Shown here in pieces: positions 51,487 to 60,820 of a stretch of DNA of 64,000 nt; positions within the stretch are counted from its first letter, which is position 1, and every line of letters starts with the position of its first letter. The position numbers were made by a program, and so were the translations under genes. Under the pieces are notes generated by a model. That model saw only the letters and a program-made list of their open reading frames with translations. It did not search any database and had not been told where the DNA came from. Source of the stretch: Cellulophaga sp. HaHaR_3_176 (GTDB lineage: Bacteria > Bacteroidota > Bacteroidia > Flavobacteriales > Flavobacteriaceae); assembly GCF_019021925.1 (NCBI RefSeq), contig NZ_CP058990.1:1294001-1358000 (forward strand). The letters are read 5' to 3'.

Positions 51487-53667
51487 TTATTTCTTTTTCT
51501 TTACAGCCTCCACTAATTCTAGCTGATTTATACTAACATTAGTAGTGAAAATCCCGTAATTAACTACAGCTTTATTTTTTTCTAGTTTATCGATACTACC
51601 AACAGCTTTACCATCTAACATACGAACACGATCACCAATTTTAAATACCGGTCTAGGTTTATTTTTTTCAACTATAGCTTTAGTTTTCTTTTCTACCTTT
51701 TTCTCTTCTCGGATTACTTCTACTTTTTGAATAACCTCTTTTTCAACAGCTATTTTCTTTGCTTTTTCAATTTTAACTTGCTGTGTACTTTTCTTTTTTC
51801 GTTTACTATTTTCCGTTTCTACAATTCGTAATAGTTCAGAAACTAAAGGGCGTTTCTTTTTATCTTGAAAATACTTAAGAGCAGCATCATTAACCTTATT
51901 ACCTAAATAAATCATGCGTTGGCTAGAATCATACAACTCTTGGTAATTTTCTAATTTAGATTTTACTTTTGTGTTTAGCTCTTCAAACTTGCTAGCTTCA
52001 CTTCTAGCTTTAGATTCTTCTTCTTTTAACTTATTACCTGTTTTAGCCATTGAGCTGCGCTCTTTTTGCAGTTTAGCGATAGTTGCATCAAAACGAACCT
52101 TACCATGCTCAATTTTCTTTTTAGCTCTATTAATTAAGCTATAGGGTATTCCGTTTTTTTGTGCCACCTCAAATGTAAACGAACTACCTGCTTGGCCTAA
52201 AACTAATTGATATGTAGGCTCTAAAGTTTTAGAGTCGAAAAGCATGTTTGCATTAGTTGCATGTGGTAATTCGTTAGCTAGTAATTTTAAGTTAGAGTAG
52301 TGGGTCGTAATTACTCCATAAGAACCACGCTCGTAAAAAACTTCTAAAAATATTTCAGCCAAAGCACCACCAAGTTCGGGATCACTACCAGTACCAAATT
52401 CATCAATTAAAAACATCGTATTTTCATCACATTTGCGTAAAAAATAGTTCATATTTTTTAATCGATAACTGTATGTACTTAAGTGATTTTCAATAGATTG
52501 ATTGTCTCCAATATCTGTCAATATTCTATCAAATAAACATATTTTACTACGTTCATGAACAGGTATTAAAAGTCCACTCTGCACCATTACCTGTAAAATA
52601 CCTAAGGTTTTAAGTGTAATACTTTTTCCACCTGCATTAGGCCCAGAAATAACAATAATTCTATTTTCTGAATGTAAAGAAATGGTTTGCGGATGCGTTT
52701 TTTCGTTTTTTCTTTTATTTGTTAAGTAAAGTAATGGGTGGTAAGCATCTCTTAGATACATCTCTTTTTCATCACTAACTTCTGGTAATACAGCATCCAT
52801 CTCTAAAGCATATTTTGCTTTGGCCGACGTAATATCTATATGAGATAAAAAATCTTGATAACAAGCTAATTCGGGTATAAAAGGGGTAATGTGAGCCGTA
52901 AGTTCACGAAGTATTCTTTGGATTTCTTCACGTTCATCAAATTCTAAATTATTTAATTGACGACTGAATTGTAATGAAGCCTCTGGTTCTATATAAACAA
53001 TACTACCAGTTTTAGACGTTCCCATTACAGAACCTTTTACCTTTTTTCGGTACATAGCTTTTACAGCAAGTACTCGTCTATTATCTACAACAGACTCTCT
53101 TATTTCATCTAAAAACTCTGAAGCGTTGTAGGTTGTAAGTGCCCTTGTGAAGCTTTGGTTTATTTTACCTTTTAAACCACTAATTTCATAACGAATAAGT
53201 CTTAAATTATCAGATGCGTTATCTTTTATTTCACCAAAACGATCTATTACAGTATCAATTTTAGCAGGTATTTCTAGATTTAATTCTACTTCTTCTGAAG
53301 CATTAAAAAGTAACGGATAATACTCTTTAAATTTCTTTAAAAACTTTTTTAAAGTATTTACGGTACTACAAATATTACCTATTCTTCTAAAACCACTAAT
53401 TTCAATAGTGGCATTTTCTATTTTTAATAATTTTAATTCATTATTTATTGCATCAAAACCATGATTAGGAATTCTATTATCGTTTGAAAATGAAGAAACA
53501 TATTCTGATGTTTGCCCTAAATGAATAAGAATTGCCTCTCTGGTACCCAGAGGTTTAACCTTCAAAGCGTTTTCTTTTCCTAATTCTGTAATGCAACGAG
53601 CTGCAATTTGATCTAAAACAGTGAAAAATTCTAAATCTTGAAGTGTCTTTTTATTAATCTTATTCAT
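51487..53667 (-). CDS. MutS2-like protein lacking the Smr domain
   Basis: A 726-residue MutS2. The core clamp region and ATPase are present: Walker A GPNAGGKS near residue 340, Walker B-like FLIDEFGTGSDP, and a linking coiled coil (about 500-640). MutS2 in Firmicutes and Helicobacter ends in a Smr nuclease domain of about 80 residues; here the tail is a lysine-rich linker and a small KOW-like patch (VFKIGDRVRMLDGKAVGSI). So the classical nicking activity should be missing. Ribosome rescue or recombination control has been proposed for MutS2; which applies is unknown. It is divergent from the DUF6340 gene. Confidence 0.9.
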   Translation of the reverse strand: MNKINKKTLQDLEFFTVLDQIAARCITELGKENALKVKPLGTREAILIHLGQTSEYVSSFSNDNRIPNHGFDAINNELKLLKIENATIEISGFRRIGNICSTVNTLKKFLKKFKEYYPLLFNASEEVELNLEIPAKIDTVIDRFGEIKDNASDNLRLIRYEISGLKGKINQSFTRALTTYNASEFLDEIRESVVDNRRVLAVKAMYRKKVKGSVMGTSKTGSIVYIEPEASLQFSRQLNNLEFDEREEIQRILRELTAHITPFIPELACYQDFLSHIDITSAKAKYALEMDAVLPEVSDEKEMYLRDAYHPLLYLTNKRKNEKTHPQTISLHSENRIIVISGPNAGGKSITLKTLGILQVMVQSGLLIPVHERSKICLFDRILTDIGDNQSIENHLSTYSYRLKNMNYFLRKCDENTMFLIDEFGTGSDPELGGALAEIFLEVFYERGSYGVITTHYSNLKLLANELPHATNANMLFDSKTLEPTYQLVLGQAGSSFTFEVAQKNGIPYSLINRAKKKIEHGKVRFDATIAKLQKERSSMAKTGNKLKEEESKARSEASKFEELNTKVKSKLENYQELYDSSQRMIYLGNKVNDAALKYFQDKKKRPLVSELLRIVETENSKRKKKSTQQVKIEKAKKIAVEKEVIQKVEVIREEKKVEKKTKAIVEKNKPRPVFKIGDRVRMLDGKAVGSIDKLEKNKAVVNYGIFTTNVSINQLELVEAVKKKK

Positions 53668-53832
53668 TTCGATTCAAAGATACATTGAAATAAATATTCA
53701 TCAAAAGATTTAATAAACAACCCCATTAACTAATCTATTTACACCGGTTACAATAAGAGTTACTGTTTTTTCGTTATTTATTAGTTATTATCTACTCATT
53801 AAAATAATTAAACCAACCTTCTATACTATACC

Positions 53833-54882
53833 ATGAAAAATCAAATAAAAATTCTTATTTACGTAAGCTCTGTCATTTTTTTATCAGCATGTAGCTCTAC
53901 AAATAAAATGACAATGGGAGTTACCACGCCTGCTAAGGTTTTTCTTTCGTCTGATGTGAAGAATATTGGAATTATAAATAGAAGTATTCCCTCTAAAGAA
54001 AACCAAGAACTCGATAAAATTGATCAAATACTTTCTGCTGAAGGTCGAAATTTAGATGAAAAAGGAGCAGAGGCAGCAATATCATCATTGTCTTCTGAAT
54101 TAAGTATGATTAAAAATTTTGATGATATTAAAATTCTTGAAAATATAGAAGGTGTAAAAAGTGGATTAGCAGTATTACCAGCAACCTTATCTTGGGAGAT
54201 GATAGATCAATTATGTAAAGAAAACAATGTAGATGTGATTTTATCATTAGCATTTTACGATACAGATACAAAAACAGCTTATAAAGTTACAACTATGCCT
54301 CTAGAAAATAATTTAGGAGTAAAAGTAGATGTACCTGCTCAAGAAGTTACATTAAACACTCTTGTAACTTGTGGATGGCGTTTATATGACCCACAATCGA
54401 AGCTAGTTATTGATGATTATCAGTACAATAAAAAAATGGTGTTTACAGGTAAAGGAATTAATCCTTTAAAAGCTATAGAGGCAGTAAAACGCAGAAATGA
54501 AACTATTCAAGAATATAGTCGAAATGTTGGTATTGCTTATGCTAATAGGTATATACCTAATAAAGTAAGAATATCGAGAGATTATTATATTACAGGAACT
54601 GATAATTTCAAAATCGCACAACGACGTGCTTTAACTGGCGATTGGATTGGTGCTGCTGACCTTTGGAAGCAAGAATTAAATAGTACTGATTTAAAAATTT
54701 TAGGTCGTGCGAATTATAATATGGCCATTAGTAGTGAAATAAATGGAGATTTAGATCAAGCAATTAAATACGCATCAAGTGCATATACAGATTATGAAAA
54801 TAAGCTAGCTTTAGATTATGTAAACATACTTAAACATAGAAAAATGCAAAGTCAAATTTTAGAAGAGCAGCTTTCTAATTAA
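53833..54882 (+). CDS. DUF6340 lipoprotein with TPR-like C terminus
   Basis: A 349-residue lipoprotein (lipobox LSAC near residue 20). The Bacteroidetes-specific DUF6340 domain covers about 30-250: it begins with a segment on cell-envelope stress (SSDVKNIGIINRSIPS), includes a TLNTLVTCGWRLYDP strand and ends near the YYITGTDNFK stretch. The last 90 residues (ALTGDWIGAADLWKQEL, NYNMAISSEINGDLDQAIKYA) are two TPR-like helical pairs. The function is not known; outer-membrane or periplasmic binding is likely. It lies 58 nt before ung. Confidence 0.82.
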   Translation: MKNQIKILIYVSSVIFLSACSSTNKMTMGVTTPAKVFLSSDVKNIGIINRSIPSKENQELDKIDQILSAEGRNLDEKGAEAAISSLSSELSMIKNFDDIKILENIEGVKSGLAVLPATLSWEMIDQLCKENNVDVILSLAFYDTDTKTAYKVTTMPLENNLGVKVDVPAQEVTLNTLVTCGWRLYDPQSKLVIDDYQYNKKMVFTGKGINPLKAIEAVKRRNETIQEYSRNVGIAYANRYIPNKVRISRDYYITGTDNFKIAQRRALTGDWIGAADLWKQELNSTDLKILGRANYNMAISSEINGDLDQAIKYASSAYTDYENKLALDYVNILKHRKMQSQILEEQLSN

Positions 54883-54940
54883 TTTTTAAAGGATGTTAAT
54901 GTTTTATCTATTTTTGATTATATCAAACTAATAATTAAGT

Positions 54941-55612
54941 ATGAAATTAGATATACATGATAGCTGGGCAACTCATTTAAATGAAGAGTTTAAAAAACCA
55001 TATTTCATTAATTTGATGAATTTTGTAGATAATGAGTATAGAGAGCATACTTGTTACCCCGAAAAAGATGCTATTTTTTCAGCATTCAATCACAGTACTT
55101 TTGATGGCACTAAAATAGTAATAATAGGTCAAGACCCATACCATGGTATCAACCAAGCTAACGGGTTATGCTTTTCAGTAAAAGATGGTATAACTCACCC
55201 TCCTTCATTAAAAAACATATTTAAAGAACTAGAATCTGATATTCAAATGGCTTACCCTAATAGTGGTAATTTAGAATCTTGGGCTAAACAAGGCATTTTG
55301 TTATTAAATGCAACATTAACTGTACGCTCAAGTGAAGCAGGGAGCCACCAAAAACAAGGTTGGGAAATTTTCACAGATGCTGTAATCAAATTAATTTCTT
55401 CAAAAAAAGAAAATGTAATTTTTTTACTATGGGGAGGATTCGCAAAGAAAAAAATAAAAATTATTGATCAAAAAAAGCATCATATTTTAGAATCTGGTCA
55501 CCCATCTCCTTTGAGTGCAAATAGGGGGTTTTGGTTCGGAAATGCACATTTTAGTACTACAAACGAGATTTTGAAAAAACTAAAAGAACCAACTGTTGTT
55601 TGGGATTTATAG
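54941..55612 (+). CDS. ung: uracil-DNA glycosylase
   Basis: A 223-residue family 1 uracil-DNA glycosylase that removes uracil from DNA as the first step of base excision repair. The water-activating loop GQDPYHG (Asp65), the HPSPLSA motif with the catalytic His and the uracil-pocket AKQGILLLNATLTV strand are intact. Length is normal. It follows the DUF6340 gene by 58 nt, perhaps on the same transcript, and precedes the receiver gene by 188 nt. Confidence 0.97.
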   Translation: MKLDIHDSWATHLNEEFKKPYFINLMNFVDNEYREHTCYPEKDAIFSAFNHSTFDGTKIVIIGQDPYHGINQANGLCFSVKDGITHPPSLKNIFKELESDIQMAYPNSGNLESWAKQGILLLNATLTVRSSEAGSHQKQGWEIFTDAVIKLISSKKENVIFLLWGGFAKKKIKIIDQKKHHILESGHPSPLSANRGFWFGNAHFSTTNEILKKLKEPTVVWDL

Positions 55613-55800
55613 AAATTACTATTTAAAGCTTTATTTTTTAAAGAAATATCTTGTTAATAATATTTTGAACTAGTGTTTATATTACTTATTTTCGCCACCT
55701 AAATTAACCCATTAACAATAAGATTTTACCTTGATAGATTTTTACCCCAAATCAAGTATTCTATTGGATAGTATTGCCTTATTTAATTAAGACCATTTAG

Positions 55801-56202
55801 ATGGAAGTAAAATCAATTTTATTAGTAGATGATGATGAATCTACTAACTTTATAAATAGCGTTTTTATAAAGAAGTTAGACATCGATGTTGATGTTTATA
55901 TAACTTTAGATGGAGCCGAAGCCCTCGAATTAATTGATACTTCGAAAGATGAAGAGGATTTTTTCCCTTGTTTAATTATTTTAGATATCAATATGCCTGG
56001 TATGAATGGTTGGGCATTTTTAGATAATTATAAAAACTTACCAGCTTCTATAAAAGATAATTGTGTTGTTGTAATGACGACAGTTAGTGAAGATGAAAAA
56101 GATTTAATTAGAGCTAACAACAACAATGATGTTAAAGAATATTTTCAAAAGCCAATGTCTGATGAAAAATTCAGTACGTTAATTTACAAATATTTTATGT
56201 AA
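55801..56202 (+). CDS. stand-alone response regulator receiver
   Basis: A 133-residue CheY-like receiver with no output domain. The acidic pocket DDDE (10-13), the phosphoacceptor Asp62 in ILDINMPGMNG, the switch Thr of VVMTT and the Lys of FQKPM (about 117) are intact. It should relay phosphate to or from a histidine kinase encoded elsewhere. A possible promoter (TTTTG, 19 nt, TATTTTCG) lies upstream with one mismatch in the -7 box. It ends at a hairpin shared with the convergent gene. Confidence 0.92.
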   Translation: MEVKSILLVDDDESTNFINSVFIKKLDIDVDVYITLDGAEALELIDTSKDEEDFFPCLIILDINMPGMNGWAFLDNYKNLPASIKDNCVVVMTTVSEDEKDLIRANNNNDVKEYFQKPMSDEKFSTLIYKYFM

Positions 56203-56230
56203 AAAAAATCCTATTAATATAGGATTTTTT
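56203..56230. terminator. bidirectional terminator overlapping a stop codon
   Basis: AAAAAATCCTAT, loop TAAT, ATAGGATTTTTT. It begins at the stop of the receiver gene and includes the last codons and stop of the convergent substrate-binding-protein gene (stop 56214-56216), so the two 3' ends share one hairpin. Confidence 0.85.
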
Positions 56231-57059
56231 TATAATTTATTTTCTCAGAAATTAAGTTAAGTTTCAACAATGAATTTTGAACATTTTCTAATGTTTTATT
56301 TTCCATTTTTGATTGGCTCCATTTTGTAATAGATAGCCATTCTTTAATATCTTCTAATTTTTGATTATATGAATTAGATAATGTTTTATCAATACTAGGA
56401 ATCGTCTTAAACTCTTCTGTATACATATTTATCACCTCTAAAATATGTTTTAAAGCACTCCTATTTTCCGCTATAAAGCTATCAGTAGCAGCTACTACAA
56501 AACATGGCCATGGAGTAGGGCAATCTTCAATTCTTCTAAAGGTTCCATTGTCTACTAAAGGTTTTGTAGTAAACCTTTCCCACATAAAAAAGTCTGCAGT
56601 ATTATTAGTTAAAGCAGTTACAGCTCCCTCTAAATTATTTATAACTTCAAAGTTTAGCTTTTCTGTATTCCAATTTTCCTTTTCAGCCATAACGTATGCC
56701 ATTAGATGGCTACCGCTTCCAAACCTACTAATAGCAGCCTTAGTATTTTCTAATTCTGATATTTTTTTGTAAGTACTATCAGCCGCAACGTGTATACCCC
56801 ATAATAAAGGAGATGATATATATTCCTGAACTATTTTTGTAGGATTACCTTCTGTTATGCTTTTTACAATACCTTCTGTTAAAATAATAGCTAGGTCTGT
56901 TTCATTATCGGCTAGCATTTGACACATTTTGCCTGTGCCTTCAGGTATATCTGTCCATTCAAGTTCAATACCTCGTTCTTTAAAAGCATTTTCATCAATA
57001 GCTAAATGCCAAGGCATATTAAAATGCTCTGGAACACCAATTATTTTAACTTTTTTCAT
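56214..57059 (-). CDS. cytoplasmic ABC-type substrate-binding-like protein
   Basis: A 281-residue protein of the periplasmic-binding-protein fold (NMT1/THI5/taurine-type), with KIIGVPEHFNMPWHLAIDENAFKERG at the start and the hinge GSGSHLMAYVMAEKENW. It has no signal peptide or lipobox, and no ABC permease or ATPase is nearby, so it may bind its ligand inside the cell or serve as an enzyme, as THI5-like proteins do. The start overlaps the nucleoside phosphorylase stop by one base (TAATG). The link to nucleosides is suggested only by position. Confidence 0.78.
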   Translation of the reverse strand: MKKVKIIGVPEHFNMPWHLAIDENAFKERGIELEWTDIPEGTGKMCQMLADNETDLAIILTEGIVKSITEGNPTKIVQEYISSPLLWGIHVAADSTYKKISELENTKAAISRFGSGSHLMAYVMAEKENWNTEKLNFEVINNLEGAVTALTNNTADFFMWERFTTKPLVDNGTFRRIEDCPTPWPCFVVAATDSFIAENRSALKHILEVINMYTEEFKTIPSIDKTLSNSYNQKLEDIKEWLSITKWSQSKMENKTLENVQNSLLKLNLISEKINYKKILY

Positions 57060-57928
57060 TATTCAGTAAGCTTTTTAAGAGTGTATTGTATTAGTGTTTC
57101 AATAGATTTTGTTGGTGTTGCAGAAAATTCACCAGTGCTACGGTTTGCAACAATACAATTAAGAGAAACAGCTCTATGACCTAATAGTTTAGACAAACCA
57201 TATATACCAGAAGTTTCCATTTCTAAATTGGTAATATTTAAACCATTATACTCAAAAGAAGCTAATTTTGAGTTAAGGTTCTCATCTTCTGTTTTTAATC
57301 TTAATTTTCTTCCTTGTGGGCCATAAAAACCAACATTAGTTGCTGTAAAACCTTTCACTAAAAGCTCGGAGTCAATAATTGAAGCTAAATCTGCATCAAA
57401 ATTTACTACATAAGGGGTCGATTTATGTTTAGACCATTGTGTATGTGCTATAAACCTGTCTTGTATCTTATCGTCTAAAATAGATTCAGCATCATAAAAA
57501 CGTAGTAAACTATCAAAACCAATTGCATATTCACTTAAAAGAAAAGAATCGATCGGAATATGTGGTTGTATAGCTCCTGATGTACCTATTCTAATGATAT
57601 CTAGTTGCGTGTGTTTTTCTTTTACTTCTCGTTTATCAAAATCAATATTAACTAAGGCATCTAGCTCATTTAAGACAATATCAATATTATCAGTACCAAT
57701 ACCTGTAGATACTACAGATATTCGTTTGCCATTTAAAACACCAGTATGTGTAATAAATTCTCTTTTACCTTTTTTTAATTCGATGCTATCAAAGTGTTTA
57801 GATACTTCTGAAACACGATCAGGGTCACCCACGGTTATAACTGTGTTGGCGATATCTTCGGGTAATAAATTAAGGTGATAAATGCTTTTATCAGCATTAA
57901 GGATAAGCTCTGAGGATTCTAGCTTCAT
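57059..57928 (-). CDS. nucleoside phosphorylase (uridine phosphorylase-like)
   Basis: A 289-residue protein of the PNP/UDP family, phosphorolysing nucleosides in the cytoplasm. Seen are TVGDPDRV (phosphate site), VVSTGIGTDNIDIVLNELDALV, RIGTSGAIQPHIPIDSF and the NLEMETSGIYGLSKLLGH segment carrying the Glu-x-Glu for ribose. It is bigger than PpnP at 24261 and unrelated to it, so the window has two phosphorolytic enzymes. It follows the DUF1835 gene by 1 nt and overlaps the substrate-binding-like gene by 1 nt, so the three are coupled. Confidence 0.9.
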   Translation of the reverse strand: MKLESSELILNADKSIYHLNLLPEDIANTVITVGDPDRVSEVSKHFDSIELKKGKREFITHTGVLNGKRISVVSTGIGTDNIDIVLNELDALVNIDFDKREVKEKHTQLDIIRIGTSGAIQPHIPIDSFLLSEYAIGFDSLLRFYDAESILDDKIQDRFIAHTQWSKHKSTPYVVNFDADLASIIDSELLVKGFTATNVGFYGPQGRKLRLKTEDENLNSKLASFEYNGLNITNLEMETSGIYGLSKLLGHRAVSLNCIVANRSTGEFSATPTKSIETLIQYTLKKLTE

Positions 57929-57929
57929 G

Positions 57930-58862
57930 CTATAATTTTAAAATTTTGTTTGTATCTGAGTTGAAAAGGAAATTATACTTTAAAGCTCCACCTAAGTAAA
58001 CATCATTTTGTTGAATACAGGAGTAGTAGCTTGTGTCTCCTTTTAATATAAGTTTCCCTTTTTGAGATAATCTCACAGGATTAAAAGATGTAAATAATGG
58101 TTTTAAGCGTACTAAAGCTCTCTGAAATTGACTGTCGCTAAAACCTAATATACCTTGATTTTTAAGTAATACTTGTAAGAACTCTGTTTTTGATTGTGGC
58201 TTTTTATCAATAGCTTGTTTCAAAATATTTGTTTCCATTTCATTTAATCCATTTTTAATAGATGGGAATCTATGTAGATGCGATTGAATGCTTTTTTCTA
58301 AATATTTAAATTGATAATTTTTAAAATCAGTTAAATTTTCTAATCGAATAGGGTTGTCACTACAATAAAGTTGCCATACATAATCAGCATATTCAATATC
58401 ATCTTGTGTTAAAATAACCTTATTCTCAAATTTACTACGTAATTGCTCGTCTGTTAATTCATTTAGGCCAAAAAGCGTATCACTACTGTCTTCCTTACCA
58501 CTACAAACTAATGATATTTCAGCATATTTACGATGTGTTTTTAACCAACTTATAACAGCTAGCAAATTAACCTGACAAAATAAATCGTACTCAAACCATA
58601 AAACAATTTGATCTTCTTTTTTATGATTACATAAAGAGCGGTATTCTTTAAGTGTCTTATTTATAAAAGTAGATTTACTTACTTTATAATTCTTATTTAG
58701 AAATTCAAAACGAGTTTTCCAAAAAGATTCACTTCCTACATTGTTTTCTGTTTTACCTTCACAAAGCATTTCACGCCAAGTTATGATATCTCCAGAAAGT
58801 TTTAAACTTTTTAATTTTTTTGTAAAATTATCGCCGTTTGTAATATGAAGTAGGGAGCCCAT
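57930..58862 (-). CDS. DUF1835 domain protein
   Basis: A 310-residue soluble protein with a DUF1835-type N terminus: LHITNGDNFTKKLKSL and IITWREMLCEGKT. A second stretch (QIVLWFEYDLFCQVNLLAVISWL) follows at about 100-130. The C-terminal 100 residues hold a winged-helix-like segment (QRALVRLKPLF and LSQKGKLILKGD), which may correspond to the domain that often follows DUF1835. No signal peptide. The function is unknown. It is coupled to the nucleoside phosphorylase gene (1 nt). Confidence 0.8.
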   Translation of the reverse strand: MGSLLHITNGDNFTKKLKSLKLSGDIITWREMLCEGKTENNVGSESFWKTRFEFLNKNYKVSKSTFINKTLKEYRSLCNHKKEDQIVLWFEYDLFCQVNLLAVISWLKTHRKYAEISLVCSGKEDSSDTLFGLNELTDEQLRSKFENKVILTQDDIEYADYVWQLYCSDNPIRLENLTDFKNYQFKYLEKSIQSHLHRFPSIKNGLNEMETNILKQAIDKKPQSKTEFLQVLLKNQGILGFSDSQFQRALVRLKPLFTSFNPVRLSQKGKLILKGDTSYYSCIQQNDVYLGGALKYNFLFNSDTNKILKL

Positions 58863-58936
58863 TTTTGGAGATTTAAAAAGTTAACAATTAATAAATGTAA
58901 CATTAATTGGCAAAGAATAAAAGATAATTAACAGAA

Positions 58937-59266
58937 TTAACCACCAACTCTTTTCACTTTAAAACCCTTTTCTGTAAGCATTTGCATTATTTTATCTCTA
59001 TAATCACCTTGTATAATTATAGAATCATCTTTAAATGACCCACCAACACTCAATTTTGTCTTAATTTCTTTAGCTAATTTTTTAAAATCTTCATTAGCTC
59101 CAGTATAACCTTCTAAAATTGTTGTTGGTTTACCTTTTCTTTTCTCGTACTTACAAAGTATAGGATCGTCTTGCATCCATATTTTATTTTCAGAAGAAAC
59201 ATCTTTTTTTATTTCTTCTTCTTTGTGTTCTGGGAAAAGATTTTTAAGTTGATCTTTTAAATCCAT
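58937..59266 (-). CDS. SUI1/eIF1-like translation factor
   Basis: A 109-residue protein of the SUI1/YciH family. The C-terminal domain (about 38-109) has KRKGKPTTILEGYTG, the KKLAKEIKTKLSVGGSFKDDSIIIQGDYR core and the closing MLTEKGFKVKRVGG, all family signatures. In bacteria YciH-type proteins affect start-codon choice; two genes in this window use TTG, but no link is shown. It lies 20 nt after the DinB-like gene and 74 nt before DUF1835. Confidence 0.92.
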   Translation of the reverse strand: MDLKDQLKNLFPEHKEEEIKKDVSSENKIWMQDDPILCKYEKRKGKPTTILEGYTGANEDFKKLAKEIKTKLSVGGSFKDDSIIIQGDYRDKIMQMLTEKGFKVKRVGG

Positions 59267-59286
59267 TAGTTTATTTTAAATATTTT

Positions 59287-59730
59287 TTAATCAAAAAAGC
59301 GTCTGTGATAATTTATTTGTCCTAAATGATATGCTAGATGTGATGCAATATGAATTAAAAAATAAGTATTCGATTTTTTTTCATTATTAAAAAGTCGGAT
59401 TGTACAATCCTTCTCCAAATCAGACGCTTCTATATTATTTAGCGTATCTTCTATAACAATTATTACATCATCAATCTGCTTTAACATGGCAGCACGATCA
59501 ACGTTTTTTAATGTAAATTCGGCATCTCTATTTCTTATATATCCTGTATTACCATAACCAACACCTATGAAAGTGTTTAAGTTGCCAACTAAATGTAAAC
59601 ACAGGTTGCCAGTACTATTTGTAATGTTGTTATCAACCTTCCACATAGTGCTTTCATCTGTATAACTCAAAATTTCCTCTTTAAGTTTTAATAAATCTCT
59701 CTTGAAAAGAAATTTTAATGAGTCTAACAT
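59287..59730 (-). CDS. DinB/DUF1572-like protein
   Basis: A 147-residue four-helix-bundle protein. The metal-binding His residues typical of the DinB/YfiT superfamily are visible: LHLVGNLNTF (His about 47) and HIASHLAYHLGQINYHRR (about 127-144). DinB-like proteins bind zinc or nickel, and some are thiol S-transferases. The function here is not known. It lies 6 nt after the 2OG-Fe oxygenase gene and 20 nt before the SUI1 gene. Confidence 0.85.
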   Translation of the reverse strand: MLDSLKFLFKRDLLKLKEEILSYTDESTMWKVDNNITNSTGNLCLHLVGNLNTFIGVGYGNTGYIRNRDAEFTLKNVDRAAMLKQIDDVIIVIEDTLNNIEASDLEKDCTIRLFNNEKKSNTYFLIHIASHLAYHLGQINYHRRFFD

Positions 59731-59736
59731 TGTTGC

Positions 59737-60687
59737 TTATTTTTTTATTAATCCTAATTCAATCAAACGCTCATGTAAAAATTCTCCTGCTGTAATATCT
59801 TCATATAACTTAGGGTTATCTTCAGTAACACAATTATCTAAACAATTTAGCGACATTTCGCTTATAGGATGCATAAAAAATGGAACAGAATATCTAGATG
59901 TTCCCCAAAGTTCTTTTGGTGGGTTTACAACTTGATGTATTGTAGATTTTAACTTGTTATTTGTTAATCTAGAAAGCATATCACCAACATTAATCATTAA
60001 CTGATCTGGTCTAGCAATAGCATCTACCCATTCATCTTTATGGTTTTTTACCTGTAATCCTTTTCCATGAGCACCCATCAACAATGTAATCAAGTTAATA
60101 TCACCATGTGCAGCAGCTCTAACTGCATTTTTAGGTTCTGATTGTATCGGTGGATAATGTATAGGTCTTAAAATAGAGTTTCCATTTTTGATATAATCAT
60201 CAAAATATGTTTCTTCTAAATTTAAATGTATGGCTAAAGCTCTTAAAACATATTTAGCTGTTTTTTCAAGCATTTTATACGTTTCTTCACCTACAGTATT
60301 GAAATCTGTAAGCTCTTTAACAGTAACATTATCAGGGTATACTTCATTTAAATTAGTACCATCTTCAACATACTGTCCAAAATGCCAAAACTCTTTTAAA
60401 TCACCTTCTTTTTTACCTTTTGCATGTTCTTTTCCGAAAGATGTATATCCTCGTTGACCACCAATACCGGGTATTTCGTATGAATCTTTTACTTCTTGCG
60501 GAAGTTTGAAAAAGTTTTTAATTTCGCCATATAGGTTTTCTACCAGATTTTCTGATAAAAAATGACCACTAAGCGCTACAAAGCCAATTTCTTCAAAAGC
60601 ACTTCCTATTTCTTTTATGAATTTTTCTTTTCTATTAGCATCACCAGACACAAAGTCCTGTAAATCTACGCTTGGAATACCACTCAT
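59737..60687 (-). CDS. isopenicillin-N-synthase-like 2OG-Fe(II) oxygenase
   Basis: A 316-residue non-heme iron oxygenase of the isopenicillin N synthase/gibberellin oxidase family. The iron triad is visible: His-x-Asp in AAHGDINLITLL and the distal His in STIHQVVNPP. The 2-oxoglutarate Arg-x-Ser motif is RYSVPFF, with Arg and Ser as expected. The N-terminal DIOX_N-like part with GFVALSGHFLS is complete. The substrate is unknown; no biosynthetic cluster surrounds it. It is the first gene of a six-gene minus-strand run with a -7 box at 60707-60714. Confidence 0.92.
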   Translation of the reverse strand: MSGIPSVDLQDFVSGDANRKEKFIKEIGSAFEEIGFVALSGHFLSENLVENLYGEIKNFFKLPQEVKDSYEIPGIGGQRGYTSFGKEHAKGKKEGDLKEFWHFGQYVEDGTNLNEVYPDNVTVKELTDFNTVGEETYKMLEKTAKYVLRALAIHLNLEETYFDDYIKNGNSILRPIHYPPIQSEPKNAVRAAAHGDINLITLLMGAHGKGLQVKNHKDEWVDAIARPDQLMINVGDMLSRLTNNKLKSTIHQVVNPPKELWGTSRYSVPFFMHPISEMSLNCLDNCVTEDNPKLYEDITAGEFLHERLIELGLIKK

Positions 60688-60706
60688 CTTAAATATAATT
60701 TATATT

Positions 60707-60714
60707 CAAATTTA
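60707..60714 (-). promoter_or_regulatory. -7 promoter box of oxygenase operon
   Basis: Minus-strand TAAATTTG fits TAnnTTTG, 19 bp from the start codon at 60687. It could drive the run from 60687 down to 56214. Confidence 0.45.
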
Positions 60715-60820
60715 ATAAAATTATAGAGTAAACCTCTATTTTGTTAATATTAGATTTATTTCTGCTCTTTTTGTTACATTTATACCAGTCTAATTATCTA
60801 ACACTTATAGTTTAATTGCT

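Noticed and set aside
56203..56230. Stop-codon readthrough element
   Set aside because: The hairpin covers a stop codon, but it is best explained as a shared terminator for convergent genes.
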